Source: Paenarthrobacter ureafaciens (GTDB taxonomy: Bacteria > Actinomycetota > Actinomycetes > Actinomycetales > Micrococcaceae). From it: 64,000 nt of DNA. The notes below the pieces were generated by a model. It saw only the letters and a program-made list of their open reading frames with translations. It searched no databases and was not told where the DNA came from. A program made the position numbers and the translations under genes. Shown one piece after another: positions 15,504-25,793 of the stretch; positions within the stretch are counted from its first letter, which is position 1; each line of letters begins with the position of its first letter. Location of the stretch: assembly GCF_004028095.1 (NCBI RefSeq), contig NZ_SBHM01000007.1, forward strand, positions 2,666,001 to 2,730,000, written 5' to 3'.

Positions 15504-16907
15504 GTGACCACCCAAGTTGATTTCAGTTCCCCCCGAATCGCGATCCTGGGAGGTGGTCCCGGCGGATACGAAGCTGCCATGGTGGCTGCCTCCCTCGGTG
15601 CGAAAGTCACCATCATCGAGCGGGCCGGCCTCGGCGGCTCCGCGGTGCTGACCGACGTCGTGCCCTCCAAGACCCTCATCGCCACCGCAGACCTGATGAC
15701 GCGCGTCAGCGAAGCCGATGAGCTGGGCGTCAAGTTTGACGATTCCGCGTCCAAGCCCCATGCAGACCTCAAACACATCAATGACCGCGTCCTCAACCTT
15801 GCGCGGGGCCAGTCCAACGACATCCGCGCAGGCCTCGAGCGCCTGGGCGTTGACATCGTCATCGGATCCGGAAAGCTGCTGGACAACAACACCATTGAGG
15901 TCCTCACCCTTGAGGGCACGCGCACTATCGACGCAGACGCCATCCTCCTGGCCGTCGGCGCCCACCCCCGCGAACTTCCAACGGCAAAGCCCGACGGCGA
16001 GCGCATCCTGAACTGGGCGCAGATCTACAACCTGGACGAACTCCCCGAGGAACTGATCGTGGTGGGTTCCGGTGTCACGGGCGCCGAGTTCGCGTCTGCC
16101 TACAACGGCCTGGGTTCCAAAGTCACGCTGATCTCCAGCCGCGACCAGGTCCTCCCGGGCGAGGACACCGATGCCGCCAAGCTCCTTGAAGGTGTTTTTG
16201 AACGTCGCGGCGTGCGCGTTCTGTCCCGTTCCCGCGCCAACGCGGTTGAGCGGACGGACGACGGCGTGAAGGTCACCTTGGGTGACGGATCGGAAGTGAC
16301 AGGCTCCCACTGCCTGGTGTGTGTTGGTTCCATTCCAAACACCGCAGGGATCGGTCTGGAAGAAGCCGGCGTGGCCGTGACGGAGTCCGGGCATATCAAG
16401 GTTGACGGTGTTTCCCGCACCACCGCCCCCAATATCTACGCTGCCGGCGACTGCACGGGTGTTTTCGCTTTGGCTTCCGTCGCCGCAATGCAGGGCAGGA
16501 TCGCCATTGCCCACTTCATGGGTGACGGCGTGAAGCCCCTCAAACTCAACCAGGTGGCTTCCAACATCTTCACGTCCCCGGAGATCGCCTCCGTGGGTGT
16601 GTCCGAGGCGGATCTTGCGTCCGGCAAGTACCAGGGCGATGTTGTGATGTTGTCCCTGCTGAGCAATGCACGTGCCAAGATGCGCAACACCAAGGATGGC
16701 TTCGTCAAGATCATCGCCCGCAAGGGTTCCGGCACTGTCATTGGCGGCGTCGTGGTGGGGCCGAACGCCTCCGAGCTGATTTTCCCGATCTCCGTGGCCG
16801 TGGCGCAGAAGCTCCACGTGGACGACGTCGCCAGCACTTTCACGGTGTACCCGTCGCTGACCGGATCCATCTCGGAAGCCGCCCGGCGCCTGCACGTACA
16901 CATGTAG
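15504..16907 (+). CDS. lpdA: NAD(P)H-quinone dehydrogenase, LpdA-type flavoprotein
   Basis: The product is 467 residues from the GTG at 15504, the start that fits the family (TTQVDFSSPRIAILGGGPGG); an upstream in-frame ATG at 15480 is less likely. It has the FAD motif GGGPGGYEAAMVAASLG, a second nucleotide-binding GSGVTGAEFASAYNGLGS and the dimerisation domain of the disulfide reductase family. The redox-active CxxxxC is replaced by GGSAVLTDVVPSK, so it cannot act as a lipoamide dehydrogenase. This is the known feature of Mycobacterium tuberculosis LpdA (Rv3303c), which reduces quinones. It converges on nasB with 17 bp between. Confidence 0.88.
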   Translation: MTTQVDFSSPRIAILGGGPGGYEAAMVAASLGAKVTIIERAGLGGSAVLTDVVPSKTLIATADLMTRVSEADELGVKFDDSASKPHADLKHINDRVLNLARGQSNDIRAGLERLGVDIVIGSGKLLDNNTIEVLTLEGTRTIDADAILLAVGAHPRELPTAKPDGERILNWAQIYNLDELPEELIVVGSGVTGAEFASAYNGLGSKVTLISSRDQVLPGEDTDAAKLLEGVFERRGVRVLSRSRANAVERTDDGVKVTLGDGSEVTGSHCLVCVGSIPNTAGIGLEEAGVAVTESGHIKVDGVSRTTAPNIYAAGDCTGVFALASVAAMQGRIAIAHFMGDGVKPLKLNQVASNIFTSPEIASVGVSEADLASGKYQGDVVMLSLLSNARAKMRNTKDGFVKIIARKGSGTVIGGVVVGPNASELIFPISVAVAQKLHVDDVASTFTVYPSLTGSISEAARRLHVHM

Positions 16908-16924
16908 CCGGCGGCGGGCCAGGC

Positions 16925-18490
16925 TCAGGCAGCCGCCGCCTGGAAGTGCTTCTCGATGAGTCCCTTGATGTCATCGTGGCAGCCGCCGCATCCGGTTCCG
17001 GCACGGGTGGCCTTGGAAACCTCGGCCACGGTGGAGCACCCGTCCTCCACGGAATCCCCGATGCTGGCTGCGCTTACTCCTGCACACCGGCACACCGTGC
17101 GTTGGGGGTCGTTGCTGGTGGTGGCCCCGGCGTCCAGCTGGTCAGGTCCATCCAGGCGCAGCAGCAGCGAGCGGTCCGCCGGGAGTTCCGAGGCACGCTC
17201 GAAAAGCACCACCAGCTCGGCCGCGGTCCGGGGCATTCCGACGGCGACGAGCCCTTCCAGCACTCCGCCGCGGGTGGTCATCTTGACGTAGCGTCCGTGT
17301 TCGGGATCCGCCCACTGGGAAACTTGCCGGCGGGCGCGTCCCGCCACGGCCCCGGCTTCGAGGAGTTCGTCATCCCAGGGATCGGCCTGGTTGTCTCCGG
17401 CCAGGGCCAGGTTGATGCCCCGGGCTTTCAGGACAATAACACCCGGCTTCTCGGTGGCGAGCGGTTCAAGGGCATCGGCTGCCTCCTGGCCGTCGCGTGC
17501 CAGGACCAGCAGGTAGTCGGCCAACCACTCGGCCTGGCGCCACCCCGGTCCCACCAGGCCGGAAGGACCGCCGGCTGTCCGGCACTCAACGCAGGAAGCA
17601 TCAGGGCAGCGCACTTCCGCGCAGTCGCCGATGGCGAACATGTGGGGTTCGTGATACGTGCGCAGGTGGTGGTCAACCAGGATTCCCGTGCCGACCGGAA
17701 GGCCGCAGCCCTCGGCCAGCCCGATGCGCGGACGGACGCCGCAGGACAAAACCAGGAGGTCGCCGTCGATCGCGGAGCCGTCGTCCAGGAGCAAGGCTGA
17801 GAACGAACCGTCAGGACCAGACGTTTCCACTGCGGTGGAGCGGGCATTGCCGGCCATGCGGACGCCGCTGGCCCGCAGGCTGTTGGTCAGGACCGATCCG
17901 CTGCCGCGGTCGATGCTGCGGCCCAGGGGGAAGGGGCCGTTGTGCACCACCGTGGCCTGCGCCCCTTCTTCCGAGGCAGCGAGGGCCGTCTCCAGGCCGA
18001 GCACGCCGCCGCCGAGGACTACCACCCGCTTGCGTCCGGCTACAGCTTCGCGCAGGACGGCGGCGTCATTGAGGTCCCGGAGGGTGATCACGCCCGGGGG
18101 CAGCACCGGCCCGGCAGGATCCGGGTTCAAGCCCGTCAGGTTGGGGATGACGGGCCGTGATCCTGTCGCGAAGATCAACCGGTCATAGTGTTCGGCGGAG
18201 CCGTCCGACAGCACGACGTGCTGCCGGGCCCGGTCGATCCGGCGGACCTTGGTGCCCAGGCGGACCTGAACCCCGGCAGCCTCCAGCTCCGCGGCGTCGG
18301 CCATTGCCAGTGCCTCCACTGAAGTACGCCCCACGCCCAGTTCAGCCACCATCACGCGGTTGTAGGCAGCTTCGGCCTCCTGCCCAACAACCAGCAGTTG
18401 CACCAGGCCGGAGCGGACGGCAGGAACCAGTTCTTCCACCAACCTCGCGGCCACGGGGCCGAATCCAACAACAACAATGCGCTCGCTCAT
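16925..18490 (-). CDS. nasB: FAD-dependent NAD(P)H oxidoreductase, electron-transfer subunit of assimilatory nitrate reductase
   Basis: The product is 521 residues from the ATG at 18490, which overlaps the nasA stop by 4 bp (ATGA). It resembles the N-terminal half of NirB: an FAD domain (RIVVVGFGPVAARLVEEL), an NAD(P) domain (RKRVVVLGGGVLGLETALAA), and a C-terminal BFD-like [2Fe-2S] motif with Cys467, Cys469, Cys501 and Cys504. A CPDASCVEC cluster near residue 290 is an extra Cys group. It lacks siroheme domains, so it should pass electrons from NAD(P)H to NasA rather than reduce nitrite. The tight operon with narK and nasA supports this. Confidence 0.85.
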   Translation of the reverse strand: MSERIVVVGFGPVAARLVEELVPAVRSGLVQLLVVGQEAEAAYNRVMVAELGVGRTSVEALAMADAAELEAAGVQVRLGTKVRRIDRARQHVVLSDGSAEHYDRLIFATGSRPVIPNLTGLNPDPAGPVLPPGVITLRDLNDAAVLREAVAGRKRVVVLGGGVLGLETALAASEEGAQATVVHNGPFPLGRSIDRGSGSVLTNSLRASGVRMAGNARSTAVETSGPDGSFSALLLDDGSAIDGDLLVLSCGVRPRIGLAEGCGLPVGTGILVDHHLRTYHEPHMFAIGDCAEVRCPDASCVECRTAGGPSGLVGPGWRQAEWLADYLLVLARDGQEAADALEPLATEKPGVIVLKARGINLALAGDNQADPWDDELLEAGAVAGRARRQVSQWADPEHGRYVKMTTRGGVLEGLVAVGMPRTAAELVVLFERASELPADRSLLLRLDGPDQLDAGATTSNDPQRTVCRCAGVSAASIGDSVEDGCSTVAEVSKATRAGTGCGGCHDDIKGLIEKHFQAAAA

Positions 18491-20688
18491 GAAGCCTCCT
18501 TGGAGTGCAAGGGCAGTCCCGCATCCGCAAGGACCGCGGGAACCGGGGTGGACGCTGCCCGCCGGACCCATACCCGGCTGGTCTTGAATTCCGGCATGCC
18601 GGAGATGGGGTCGCTCGCGGCCTCCGTGAGCCGGTTGGCGTTCTCCTGGCCGGGGAAGTGGAACGGCAGGAACACGGTGTCGGGCCGCACGGCGTTGCTC
18701 AGTTCGGCGCGGCACAGCACTTCGCCGCGCTCGTTGGTCACGGTGGCGTAGTCGCCGTCGGTGATCCCGCGTGAAGCAGCCGTAGCAGGATGGATCAGCA
18801 GCCGGACCTGGGGTTGGGCGGCCAACAGCTCCGCAACGCGGCGGGTCTGGGCGCCGGACTGGTAGTGCTCCAGGAGGCGGCCGGTTGCCAGGGCCAGCGA
18901 GTCATCAGCAAACGAGCGAACGGCCCGTTTGGACGGAGTTACCGGGACCATCACGGCCCGGCCATCCGCATGGGCAAAACCGTCGGTGAACAGCCGGGGC
19001 GTGCCATTGCTGCCCACGGGGTAGGGCCAGTACGCAGCCTCGCCGCGGTCCAGCATGGCGTAGTCGATCCCGGAGTAGTCGGCCAGCCCGCCGGCAGAGG
19101 CCTGGCGGAGTTCGCTAAACACCGTCCCGGGGTCGTCGCTGAACGTTGAAGGAGCCTGAAGCAATTCCGCGAGCCTTGCCATGAGCCACAGCTCGCTGCG
19201 GACGCCCGGGGGAGGGGTCAGCGCGCGCCGGCGCCGGATGACCCGCCCCTCGAGGTTGGTCAGGGTGCCTTCTTCTTCCGCCCACTGGGTCACGGGAAGC
19301 ACCAGATCGGCTTCCAAAGCCGTCTCCGACATGAAGAAATCGCACACTACCAGGAAGTCGAGGGCACGCAGCCCGGCAGTGACGGCATTGGTGTCCGGCG
19401 CCGAAACCACCACGTTGGCGCCATGCACAAAAAGGCACCGGACGCCGTCGGGCTTTCCCAGCGATTTAAGAAGTTCGACGGCGGGCAGGCCGGGTCCGGG
19501 GATCAGCGACTCATCGATGCCCCACACCCGGGCGACGTGGGCGCGGGCGGCGGGGTCGGTGATTTTGCGGTAGCCGGGGAGCTGGTCTGCCTTCTGGCCG
19601 TGTTCCCGGCCCCCCTGGCCGTTGCCCTGCCCGGTGAGGGTGCCGTAGCCGCTGCGGGCCGAGCCGGGCAGGCCCAACAGCAGGCTGAGGTTGATGGCGG
19701 CCGTGGCGGTGTCAGTACCGTCGACGTGCTGTTCCACGCCCCGGCCGCTGAGGATGTAGCTGCCCCCGGCACGTGCGCCCTGCGCCAGCCGCCGGGCGGT
19801 TTCGCGGATGAGGTTGGCCGGAACTCCGGTGATCGTTTGGACGCGCTCCGGCCAGAAAGCGTTCAAGCTGCGCACCACGGAGGCGTAGCCGGAGGTCTTC
19901 TCCTCCACAAAGGCCGAATCCACCAGGCCTTCATGGACCACCACGTGGCTGATGCCCAAAAGGAGGGCCAAATCGGTACCGGGCGTCGGCTGCAAATGGA
20001 GGCCGCCGCCGTCGGACGTGAACGCGGCAGTCGCCGAGCGGCGGGGGTCCACCACAATCAGGCCGCCCGCGTCCCGTGCACCCTGGAGGTGCTGGACGAA
20101 CGGAGGCATGGTTTCGGCGACGTTGGAGCCGAGCATCAGGATGACCGACGCGGAATCAAGGTCGGCCACCGGGAACGGCAGCCCCCGGTCTACGCCGAAG
20201 GCGCGGTTCCCGGCAGCCGCTGCGGAGGACATGCAGAACCGACCGTTGTAGTCGATCCGTGAGGTGCGGAGGGCCAGCCGGGCGAACTTGCCCAGCATGT
20301 AGGCCTTCTCGTTGGTGAGGCCGCCCCCGCCGAAGACTCCTACGGCGTCGTTCCCGTACTGCCGCTGCGTATCCTTCACGGCAGCCACGGTCAGCGCCAG
20401 GGCCTGCTCCCAGGAGATGGGCTGGTGGACGCCGTCGGACCCTTTCAGCAGCGGTTCCGTGACCCTGCCGTTGTGGTTCAACAACGACGCCGACGTCCAG
20501 CCTTTGCGGCACAGCCCCCCACGGTTGGTGGGAAAGTCGCGTCCGGAAACGTCAAGGGGCGCGGTGGGCTTGGCAGGCTCTGCGGCGGGTGCGGGCGCTG
20601 CCCCCGCCCCGTGGTCCGGGGCAGGAGTCAGCGTCATGGCGCACTGGAGCGCGCAGTAGGGGCAGTGGGTATCGGCGCCGTTGGGCAT
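18487..20688 (-). CDS. nasA: assimilatory nitrate reductase catalytic subunit (molybdopterin, [4Fe-4S])
   Basis: A 733-residue cytoplasmic enzyme reducing nitrate to nitrite. The N-terminal [4Fe-4S] site is Cys9, Cys12, Cys16 and Cys60; an Ala/Pro-rich insert (about 23-44) stretches the gap between the third and fourth ligand. The Mo-bisMGD domains show GSNVAETMPPFVQHLQGA, GRGVEQHVDGTDTATAAINL and GQGNGQGGREHG, and the C-terminal cap has LPFHFPGQENANRLT. There is no signal peptide. The ATG follows the narK stop codon directly (TAGATG), so translation is probably coupled. Confidence 0.92.
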   Translation of the reverse strand: MPNGADTHCPYCALQCAMTLTPAPDHGAGAAPAPAAEPAKPTAPLDVSGRDFPTNRGGLCRKGWTSASLLNHNGRVTEPLLKGSDGVHQPISWEQALALTVAAVKDTQRQYGNDAVGVFGGGGLTNEKAYMLGKFARLALRTSRIDYNGRFCMSSAAAAGNRAFGVDRGLPFPVADLDSASVILMLGSNVAETMPPFVQHLQGARDAGGLIVVDPRRSATAAFTSDGGGLHLQPTPGTDLALLLGISHVVVHEGLVDSAFVEEKTSGYASVVRSLNAFWPERVQTITGVPANLIRETARRLAQGARAGGSYILSGRGVEQHVDGTDTATAAINLSLLLGLPGSARSGYGTLTGQGNGQGGREHGQKADQLPGYRKITDPAARAHVARVWGIDESLIPGPGLPAVELLKSLGKPDGVRCLFVHGANVVVSAPDTNAVTAGLRALDFLVVCDFFMSETALEADLVLPVTQWAEEEGTLTNLEGRVIRRRRALTPPPGVRSELWLMARLAELLQAPSTFSDDPGTVFSELRQASAGGLADYSGIDYAMLDRGEAAYWPYPVGSNGTPRLFTDGFAHADGRAVMVPVTPSKRAVRSFADDSLALATGRLLEHYQSGAQTRRVAELLAAQPQVRLLIHPATAASRGITDGDYATVTNERGEVLCRAELSNAVRPDTVFLPFHFPGQENANRLTEAASDPISGMPEFKTSRVWVRRAASTPVPAVLADAGLPLHSKEAS

Positions 20689-22098
20689 CTAGATGTGTCC
20701 GATCATGTTGCGCTTCCGGGCGGGACGGATGTAGCAGGCCCAGCACACGGTGAGCATCAGGACGTACGCTGCGACGAATCCGTAGAAAGCCGGGGTGTAG
20801 GAACCGGAGGCGGTGTTGGAGGCATTGAGCACCTGGGGGATCACGAATCCGCCGTAGGCGCCGATCGCGGAGATCAGGCCCAGGGACGAGGCCGCGAGCC
20901 GGGCGGTTTCAGCGCTGCCGGCGCCGGAGCGGGCGGCCCGGCTGGAGGTCGCGAAGATGACCGGGATCATCCGGTAGGTGGCACCGTTTCCGAAACCGCT
21001 GGAGACGAAGAGCAGGAGGAACAGGCCCAGGAAGAGCCAGAAGTTCTTCAGCGGCAGCGTCCAGATCATGGTGAGCGTGATGACGGCCATGGATGCGAAG
21101 GCCGTGATGCTCATCCGGGCTCCACCCATCCGGTCGGCCATCCGGCCGCCGTAGGGACGGGCCAGGGAACCGACCAGCGGGCCGAGGAACGCCAGGGAGA
21201 GCGCCACCGCTCCGACGTGGATGGAGGAAAACTCCGGGAAGTAGTCCTTGATGAGCTTGGGGAAGACGCCTGCGAAGCCGATGAACGAACCGAAGGTGCC
21301 GATGTAGAGGAACGCCATGATCCACAGATGCGGTTCCTTCAGCGCCGCAACGGATCCGGCGATGTCCCCCTTGGCGCTGGTGAGGTTGTCCATGTACTTC
21401 CATGCACCGAACGCCGCGACCAGGATCAGCGGGATCCAGATGAGGCCGGCCATGGGGAGGTTGACGGTTCCGGCGGCCAGTACCGTGACGGCGATGGGAA
21501 CAACCAACTGCGCGACGGCGGCACCCAGGTTTCCGCCGGCGGCGTTCAGGCCCAGCGCCCAGCCCTTCTCGCGGGCGGGGTAGAAGAAGGTGATGTTCGC
21601 CATCGAGCTGGCGAAGTTGCCGCCACCGAAGCCTGCGAGGGCTGCCACGAGGAGCATGACTCCGAACGGCGTTTCCGGGTTGGAGACGCACATGGCCAGG
21701 CCCGAGGCGGGGATGAGGAGGAGCAGGGCTGAAACGATGGTCCAGTTCCGTCCGCCGAACTTGGGAACCATGAACGTGTAGGGGATGCGGAGGGTGGCTC
21801 CTACCAGGCTGGGGATGGAGATGAGCCAGAAGATCTGGTTGGTGTCGAAAGCGAAGCCGGCGGCGGGAAGCTGGACGACCACGATCGACCAGAGCTGCCA
21901 GACAACAAAGCCGAGGAATTCGGCGAAGATGGACCAGTACAGGTTGCGCTTGGCGATGGACCGGCCTGCGGCCTCCCACTGCTCCTTGTTCTCGGCATCC
22001 CAGTTGGCGATCCAGCGGCCGGGGCGGTGTTCAAGGGCGGGGGTGGTGGTAGCAGTGGACTGGTGGGGTGCCAGTTCTGCGGTGCGGTCAACAGTCAC
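20689..22098 (-). CDS. narK: nitrate/nitrite MFS transporter
   Basis: The product is 469 residues from the GTG at 22098, chosen because AAGGAGG lies just upstream; the longer open frame to 22248 lacks support. It has twelve hydrophobic segments and the nitrate-signature stretch GFGGGNFASSMANITFFYPA, followed by AREKGWALGLNAAGGNLG. It is the first gene of narK-nasA-nasB, so it most likely imports nitrate for assimilation. Confidence 0.9.
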   Translation of the reverse strand: MTVDRTAELAPHQSTATTTPALEHRPGRWIANWDAENKEQWEAAGRSIAKRNLYWSIFAEFLGFVVWQLWSIVVVQLPAAGFAFDTNQIFWLISIPSLVGATLRIPYTFMVPKFGGRNWTIVSALLLLIPASGLAMCVSNPETPFGVMLLVAALAGFGGGNFASSMANITFFYPAREKGWALGLNAAGGNLGAAVAQLVVPIAVTVLAAGTVNLPMAGLIWIPLILVAAFGAWKYMDNLTSAKGDIAGSVAALKEPHLWIMAFLYIGTFGSFIGFAGVFPKLIKDYFPEFSSIHVGAVALSLAFLGPLVGSLARPYGGRMADRMGGARMSITAFASMAVITLTMIWTLPLKNFWLFLGLFLLLFVSSGFGNGATYRMIPVIFATSSRAARSGAGSAETARLAASSLGLISAIGAYGGFVIPQVLNASNTASGSYTPAFYGFVAAYVLMLTVCWACYIRPARKRNMIGHI

Positions 22099-22171
22099 GG
22101 GAGTGCCTCCTTGGTGGGGGACGTTGTACTTCCAAGGTAGGTTTCGCGCATTTCGCGGACCGTCGCCCTTT

Positions 22172-22187
22172 GTAAACGTGCTGTGAC
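22172..22187 (+). promoter_or_regulatory. weak GlnR-like half-site pair upstream of narK
   Basis: GTAAA-N6-GTGAC has the 11-bp spacing of GlnR half-sites but only partly matches the consensus. It lies about 75 bp upstream of narK. The rest of the narK-MHS intergenic region (22099-22390) shows no other clear element. Confidence 0.3.
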
Positions 22188-22390
22188 ATTTCCCTATCTG
22201 CGGCATCACGGATGCGTGAGACGATGGTGAGGTTGTGGCGCGGCCCACAGGGTGAGATTTTCCTGCCTGTCCGAATGGCGGACGTGATTGTCCAGTCGAT
22301 GGACTGCGGGAACTATTATTGAACTCTCAAATACGCCTTCGCCGGCAGCCCGCCTGGTGCGTGGCCGGCGTGAACGAAAGCTGCATTTAC

Positions 22391-23800
22391 ATGTCTTCCA
22401 CCGCTACATCCCAGGGAAGCGGGTCCACTGCACCGGTGAACTCGCGGGGACGGGTGATCGTTGCCAGCCTCATCGGCACGACCATCGAGTTCTACGACTT
22501 CTACGTCTACGCCACAGCCGCAGTGCTGGTCTTCCCCAGCCTGTTCTTCCCGAACCTGAATGCCACCACTCAGCTCCTGAGCTCCTTTGCCGTCTTTGGC
22601 GTGGCCTTCGTAGCGCGTCCCCTCGGCTCCATCGTGTTCGGCCACTTCGGTGACAAGTTCGGCCGCAAGGGAACACTCGTGGCGTCCCTGCTCACCATGG
22701 GCATCGCCACGTTCCTGATCGGTTGCCTCCCCACCGCCGAAGTCCCCGGGTGGACCATCCTGGCTCCGGCGCTGCTGGTGGTCATGCGCTTCGCGCAAGG
22801 CCTTGCGCTGGGCGGAGAGTGGAGCGGCGCCGCCCTGCTGGCCACCGAGAACGCACCCGCCAACAAGCGCGCCATCTACGGCACCTTCCCCCAGCTGGGA
22901 GCCCCCATCGGCTTCATCCTGGCCAACGTCATCTTCCTGGTGTTCAGCTACACCCTGTCCCCGGAGGCCTTTGCGGCATGGGGCTGGCGCGTGCCGTTCC
23001 TGCTCAGCGCCGTCATGGTGATCATCGGACTCTACGTCCGGCTCAAGCTCATTGAAACTCCCGCTTTCACCAAGGTGGTGGAGTCCAACGAGGTGGCCAA
23101 GCTGCCCATCGGCCGCGTTTTCAAGAGCAGCTGGCGCGAACTGATCCTTGGCACGTTCATCATGTTGGCCACCTACGTGCTCTTCTACCTGATGACCACG
23201 TTCACGCTTACCTATGGCACCAAGCCCACCCTCGAAGGCGCCCAGGCGGCTGCGGAGAAGGCCGGCAAGCCCATGACCGAAGCCGCAGCCGCGGCATTCA
23301 TTCCGGGCCTCGGCTACACGCGCAACGACTTCCTGTGGATGCTGATTGCCGGCGTCGTGTTCTTCGGCATCTTCACCCTCGTGGCAGGACCGCTCGCCGA
23401 AAAGTTCGGCCGCCGCAAGATGCTCATGGCCGTGACGGCCGGCATCCTCCTCTTCGGCCTGCTCTTCGTTCCGCTCTTCAGCGGAGGGTTCGTGGGAACC
23501 ATGGGACTGTTGATCATTGGCTTCACCCTGATGGGCCTGACCTTCGGACCTATGGGTGCGCTCCTGCCGGAACTGTTCCCCACCAACGTCCGTTACACGG
23601 GCTCGGCAGTCAGCTACAACGTCTCCAGCATCCTGGGTGCGGCCGTGGCCCCGTTCATTGCCGTGTGGCTCTGGGAACTCGGCGATGGCAGCACGTTCTG
23701 GGTAGGTGTCTACCTGAGCATCATGTCCGTCCTCACCCTCATCGCGCTCTTCCTGTCCAAGGAAACGCGGGACACGGACTACGAAAACAACGTCGCCTAA
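22391..23800 (+). CDS. MHS-family MFS transporter (metabolite:H+ symporter)
   Basis: The product is 469 residues from the ATG at 22391. The first segment, VIVASLIGTTIEFYDFYVYATA, is the hallmark of the MHS family (ShiA, KgtP and ProP relatives). DKFGRKGTLVASLL between TM2 and TM3, and GGEWSGAALLATENAP, also fit. Substrates in this family are organic acids or compatible solutes; the specific one is not visible. It is divergent from narK, and a strong stem-loop follows at 23812. Confidence 0.88.
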   Translation: MSSTATSQGSGSTAPVNSRGRVIVASLIGTTIEFYDFYVYATAAVLVFPSLFFPNLNATTQLLSSFAVFGVAFVARPLGSIVFGHFGDKFGRKGTLVASLLTMGIATFLIGCLPTAEVPGWTILAPALLVVMRFAQGLALGGEWSGAALLATENAPANKRAIYGTFPQLGAPIGFILANVIFLVFSYTLSPEAFAAWGWRVPFLLSAVMVIIGLYVRLKLIETPAFTKVVESNEVAKLPIGRVFKSSWRELILGTFIMLATYVLFYLMTTFTLTYGTKPTLEGAQAAAEKAGKPMTEAAAAAFIPGLGYTRNDFLWMLIAGVVFFGIFTLVAGPLAEKFGRRKMLMAVTAGILLFGLLFVPLFSGGFVGTMGLLIIGFTLMGLTFGPMGALLPELFPTNVRYTGSAVSYNVSSILGAAVAPFIAVWLWELGDGSTFWVGVYLSIMSVLTLIALFLSKETRDTDYENNVA

Positions 23801-23811
23801 GCAGCCCAATA

Positions 23812-23853
23812 ACGACGCCGGCCCCGCACCGTTTGGTGCGGGGCCGGCGTCGT
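23812..23853. terminator. perfect 19-bp stem-loop terminator
   Basis: 23812-23830 is the exact reverse complement of 23835-23853, with a GTTT loop. It lies between the convergent MHS transporter and accA3 genes and could serve both strands. Confidence 0.8.
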
Positions 23854-23870
23854 GATGGGGGTACCTGCCG

Positions 23871-25688
23871 TTAGTCCTCGATGGTGGCGATGACGGCACC
23901 CGCTGAAACGGTCTCGCCCGCCGAAGCCGTCAGGCCGCGGACAGTTCCGGCCTTGTGGGCGGTGAGGGGCTGTTCCATCTTCATGGCTTCGAGGACCACG
24001 ATCAGGTCTCCCTCGGCCACGACGTCGCCCTCGGCAGCGGCGATCTTGACGATCGTTCCCTGCATGGGGGAGGTCAGCGCGGTGCCGCCGGCTACCGCGG
24101 CGGAAGCGCCGGCGGAGCGTGAACGCTTTTTCGACTTGCCGGCCTTGGTTTTGGTTCCGGCTCCGGAAGCAGCGGCCATACCGGCGCCGAGGCCCGAAGG
24201 CAGGACGACCTCAAGGCGCTTGCCGCCGACCTCGACGACGACGCGCTGGCGATCACCGGCGTCGGAGGTTTCCGCATCCGTGCCGGTGGGCTGCCACGCC
24301 GGAATGTTGTTGACGAACTCGGTCTCGATCCAGCGGGTGTGGACCTTGAAGGGTCCTTCTGCCGGGGCGAAGTCGGGGTCGGTCACAACCGCGAGGTCGA
24401 AAGGAATGACGGTGGGAATGCCGTCCACCACCATCTCCTCGAGGGCGCGGCGGGAGCGCTGGAGTGCCTGTTCGCGGCTGGAACCGGTGACGATGAGCTT
24501 GGACAGCATCGAGTCGAAGTTGCCGCTGATGACATCACCCTCTTCCACGCCCGAATCCACGCGGATGCCGGGGCCGGTGGGGTTCTTCAACGTGCTGATG
24601 GTGCCGGGCGCGGGCATGAAGTTGCGGCCCGGGTCCTCGCCGGTGATGCGGAACTCGAAGGAGTGGCCGCGGACTTCGGGGTCCTCGTAACCGAGGGCTT
24701 CGCCGCGGGCGATGCGGAACTGCTCACGGACCAGGTCGATGCCCGTGACTTCCTCGGAGACGCAGTGCTCAACCTGGAGGCGGGTGTTCACCTCGAGGAA
24801 GGAGATGGTGCCGTCCTGGCCCACCAGGAACTCGCAGGTGCCGGCGCCCAGGTAATGGGCTTCCTTCAGGATGGCCTTGGAGGATTCGTAAAGGCGCTTG
24901 TTCTGCTCTTCGGTGAGATACGGAGCCGGGGCCTCTTCCACGAGCTTCTGGTTGCGGCGCTGCAGGGAGCAGTCGCGGGTGGAGACCACAACAACGTTGC
25001 CGTAGGCATCGGCCAGGCACTGGGTTTCGACGTGGCGGGGCGCGTCCAGGAACCGCTCGATGAAGCATTCGCCGCGGCCGAAAGCTGCGACGGCTTCACG
25101 GACGGCGGATTCGTAGAGTTCCGGAATCTCTTCCATGGTTCGGGCTACCTTGATGCCGCGGCCACCGCCACCGAACGCTGCCTTGATGGCTACGGGCAGG
25201 CCGAACTCCTCTGCGAACTTGAGGATCTCATCGGCATCCTTGACGGGGTCTGCCGTGCCGGGGACCAGCGGGGCTCCGACCTTCTCCGCGATGTGGCGTG
25301 CCTGGACCTTGTCACCCAGGGCAGAGATGGCCTCGGGGGAGGGGCCGATCCACGTGATGCCGGCCTCGATCACCTTGGCGGCGAATTCGGCGTTCTCGGC
25401 CAGGAAGCCGTAGCCGGGGTGGATGCCGTCGGCGCCCGCCTGCTTTGCGACGTCGATGATCTTGTCCATCACCAGGTACGACTCGGCAGCCGTGTTGCCA
25501 CCCAGTGCATACGCCTCGTCGGCAAGGCGGACGTGCAGGGCATCGCGGTCCGGGTCTGCGTAGACGGCTACGGAGGCAATGCCTTCGTCCCGGGCTGCTC
25601 GGATGATGCGGACCGCGATTTCGCCACGGTTGGCAATCAAGACCTTGGTAAGAGGGCTGGAAATGGGCTGCGCCGGGTTAGCTGACAA
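23871..25688 (-). CDS. accA3: acetyl/propionyl-CoA carboxylase alpha chain (biotin carboxylase plus BCCP)
   Basis: A 605-residue protein. The biotin carboxylase domain (about 15-460) shows [20 protein letters not shown], the ATP-grasp Gly-rich loop [13 protein letters not shown], and [12 protein letters not shown]. An Ala/Lys/Ser-rich linker ([19 protein letters not shown]) leads to the BCCP domain with the biotinyl Lys570 in [11 protein letters not shown]. It carboxylates biotin for the beta subunit at 35595-37178, using BirA (38342-39256) for biotinylation. The sequence resembles mycobacterial AccA3. Confidence 0.94.
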   Translation of the reverse strand: MSANPAQPISSPLTKVLIANRGEIAVRIIRAARDEGIASVAVYADPDRDALHVRLADEAYALGGNTAAESYLVMDKIIDVAKQAGADGIHPGYGFLAENAEFAAKVIEAGITWIGPSPEAISALGDKVQARHIAEKVGAPLVPGTADPVKDADEILKFAEEFGLPVAIKAAFGGGGRGIKVARTMEEIPELYESAVREAVAAFGRGECFIERFLDAPRHVETQCLADAYGNVVVVSTRDCSLQRRNQKLVEEAPAPYLTEEQNKRLYESSKAILKEAHYLGAGTCEFLVGQDGTISFLEVNTRLQVEHCVSEEVTGIDLVREQFRIARGEALGYEDPEVRGHSFEFRITGEDPGRNFMPAPGTISTLKNPTGPGIRVDSGVEEGDVISGNFDSMLSKLIVTGSSREQALQRSRRALEEMVVDGIPTVIPFDLAVVTDPDFAPAEGPFKVHTRWIETEFVNNIPAWQPTGTDAETSDAGDRQRVVVEVGGKRLEVVLPSGLGAGMAAASGAGTKTKAGKSKKRSRSAGASAAVAGGTALTSPMQGTIVKIAAAEGDVVAEGDLIVVLEAMKMEQPLTAHKAGTVRGLTASAGETVSAGAVIATIED

Positions 25689-25793
25689 GTTGTTGACTCC
25701 TTCTGTCCTTCAGGGAGCCTAGCGCGATTGTGAGGGTTCCGCCCATATTGATGGCGGATTCCGTGTGTGAAGCGCTGTTCCTTTGTAGGGTTG

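Noticed and set aside
15504..16907. lpdA as a damaged lipoamide dehydrogenase
   Set aside because: Loss of the redox disulfide is a known feature of LpdA-type quinone reductases, and the frame is intact.
14712..16907. A 731-residue fusion protein ending in LpdA
   Set aside because: The first 260 codons are antisense to pnp and carry no domain; the true start is the GTG at 15504.
22316..23899. 527-codon - strand frame across the MHS transporter
   Set aside because: The sense strand encodes a full MFS protein; the antisense product is rich in His/Gln/Gly and resembles nothing.
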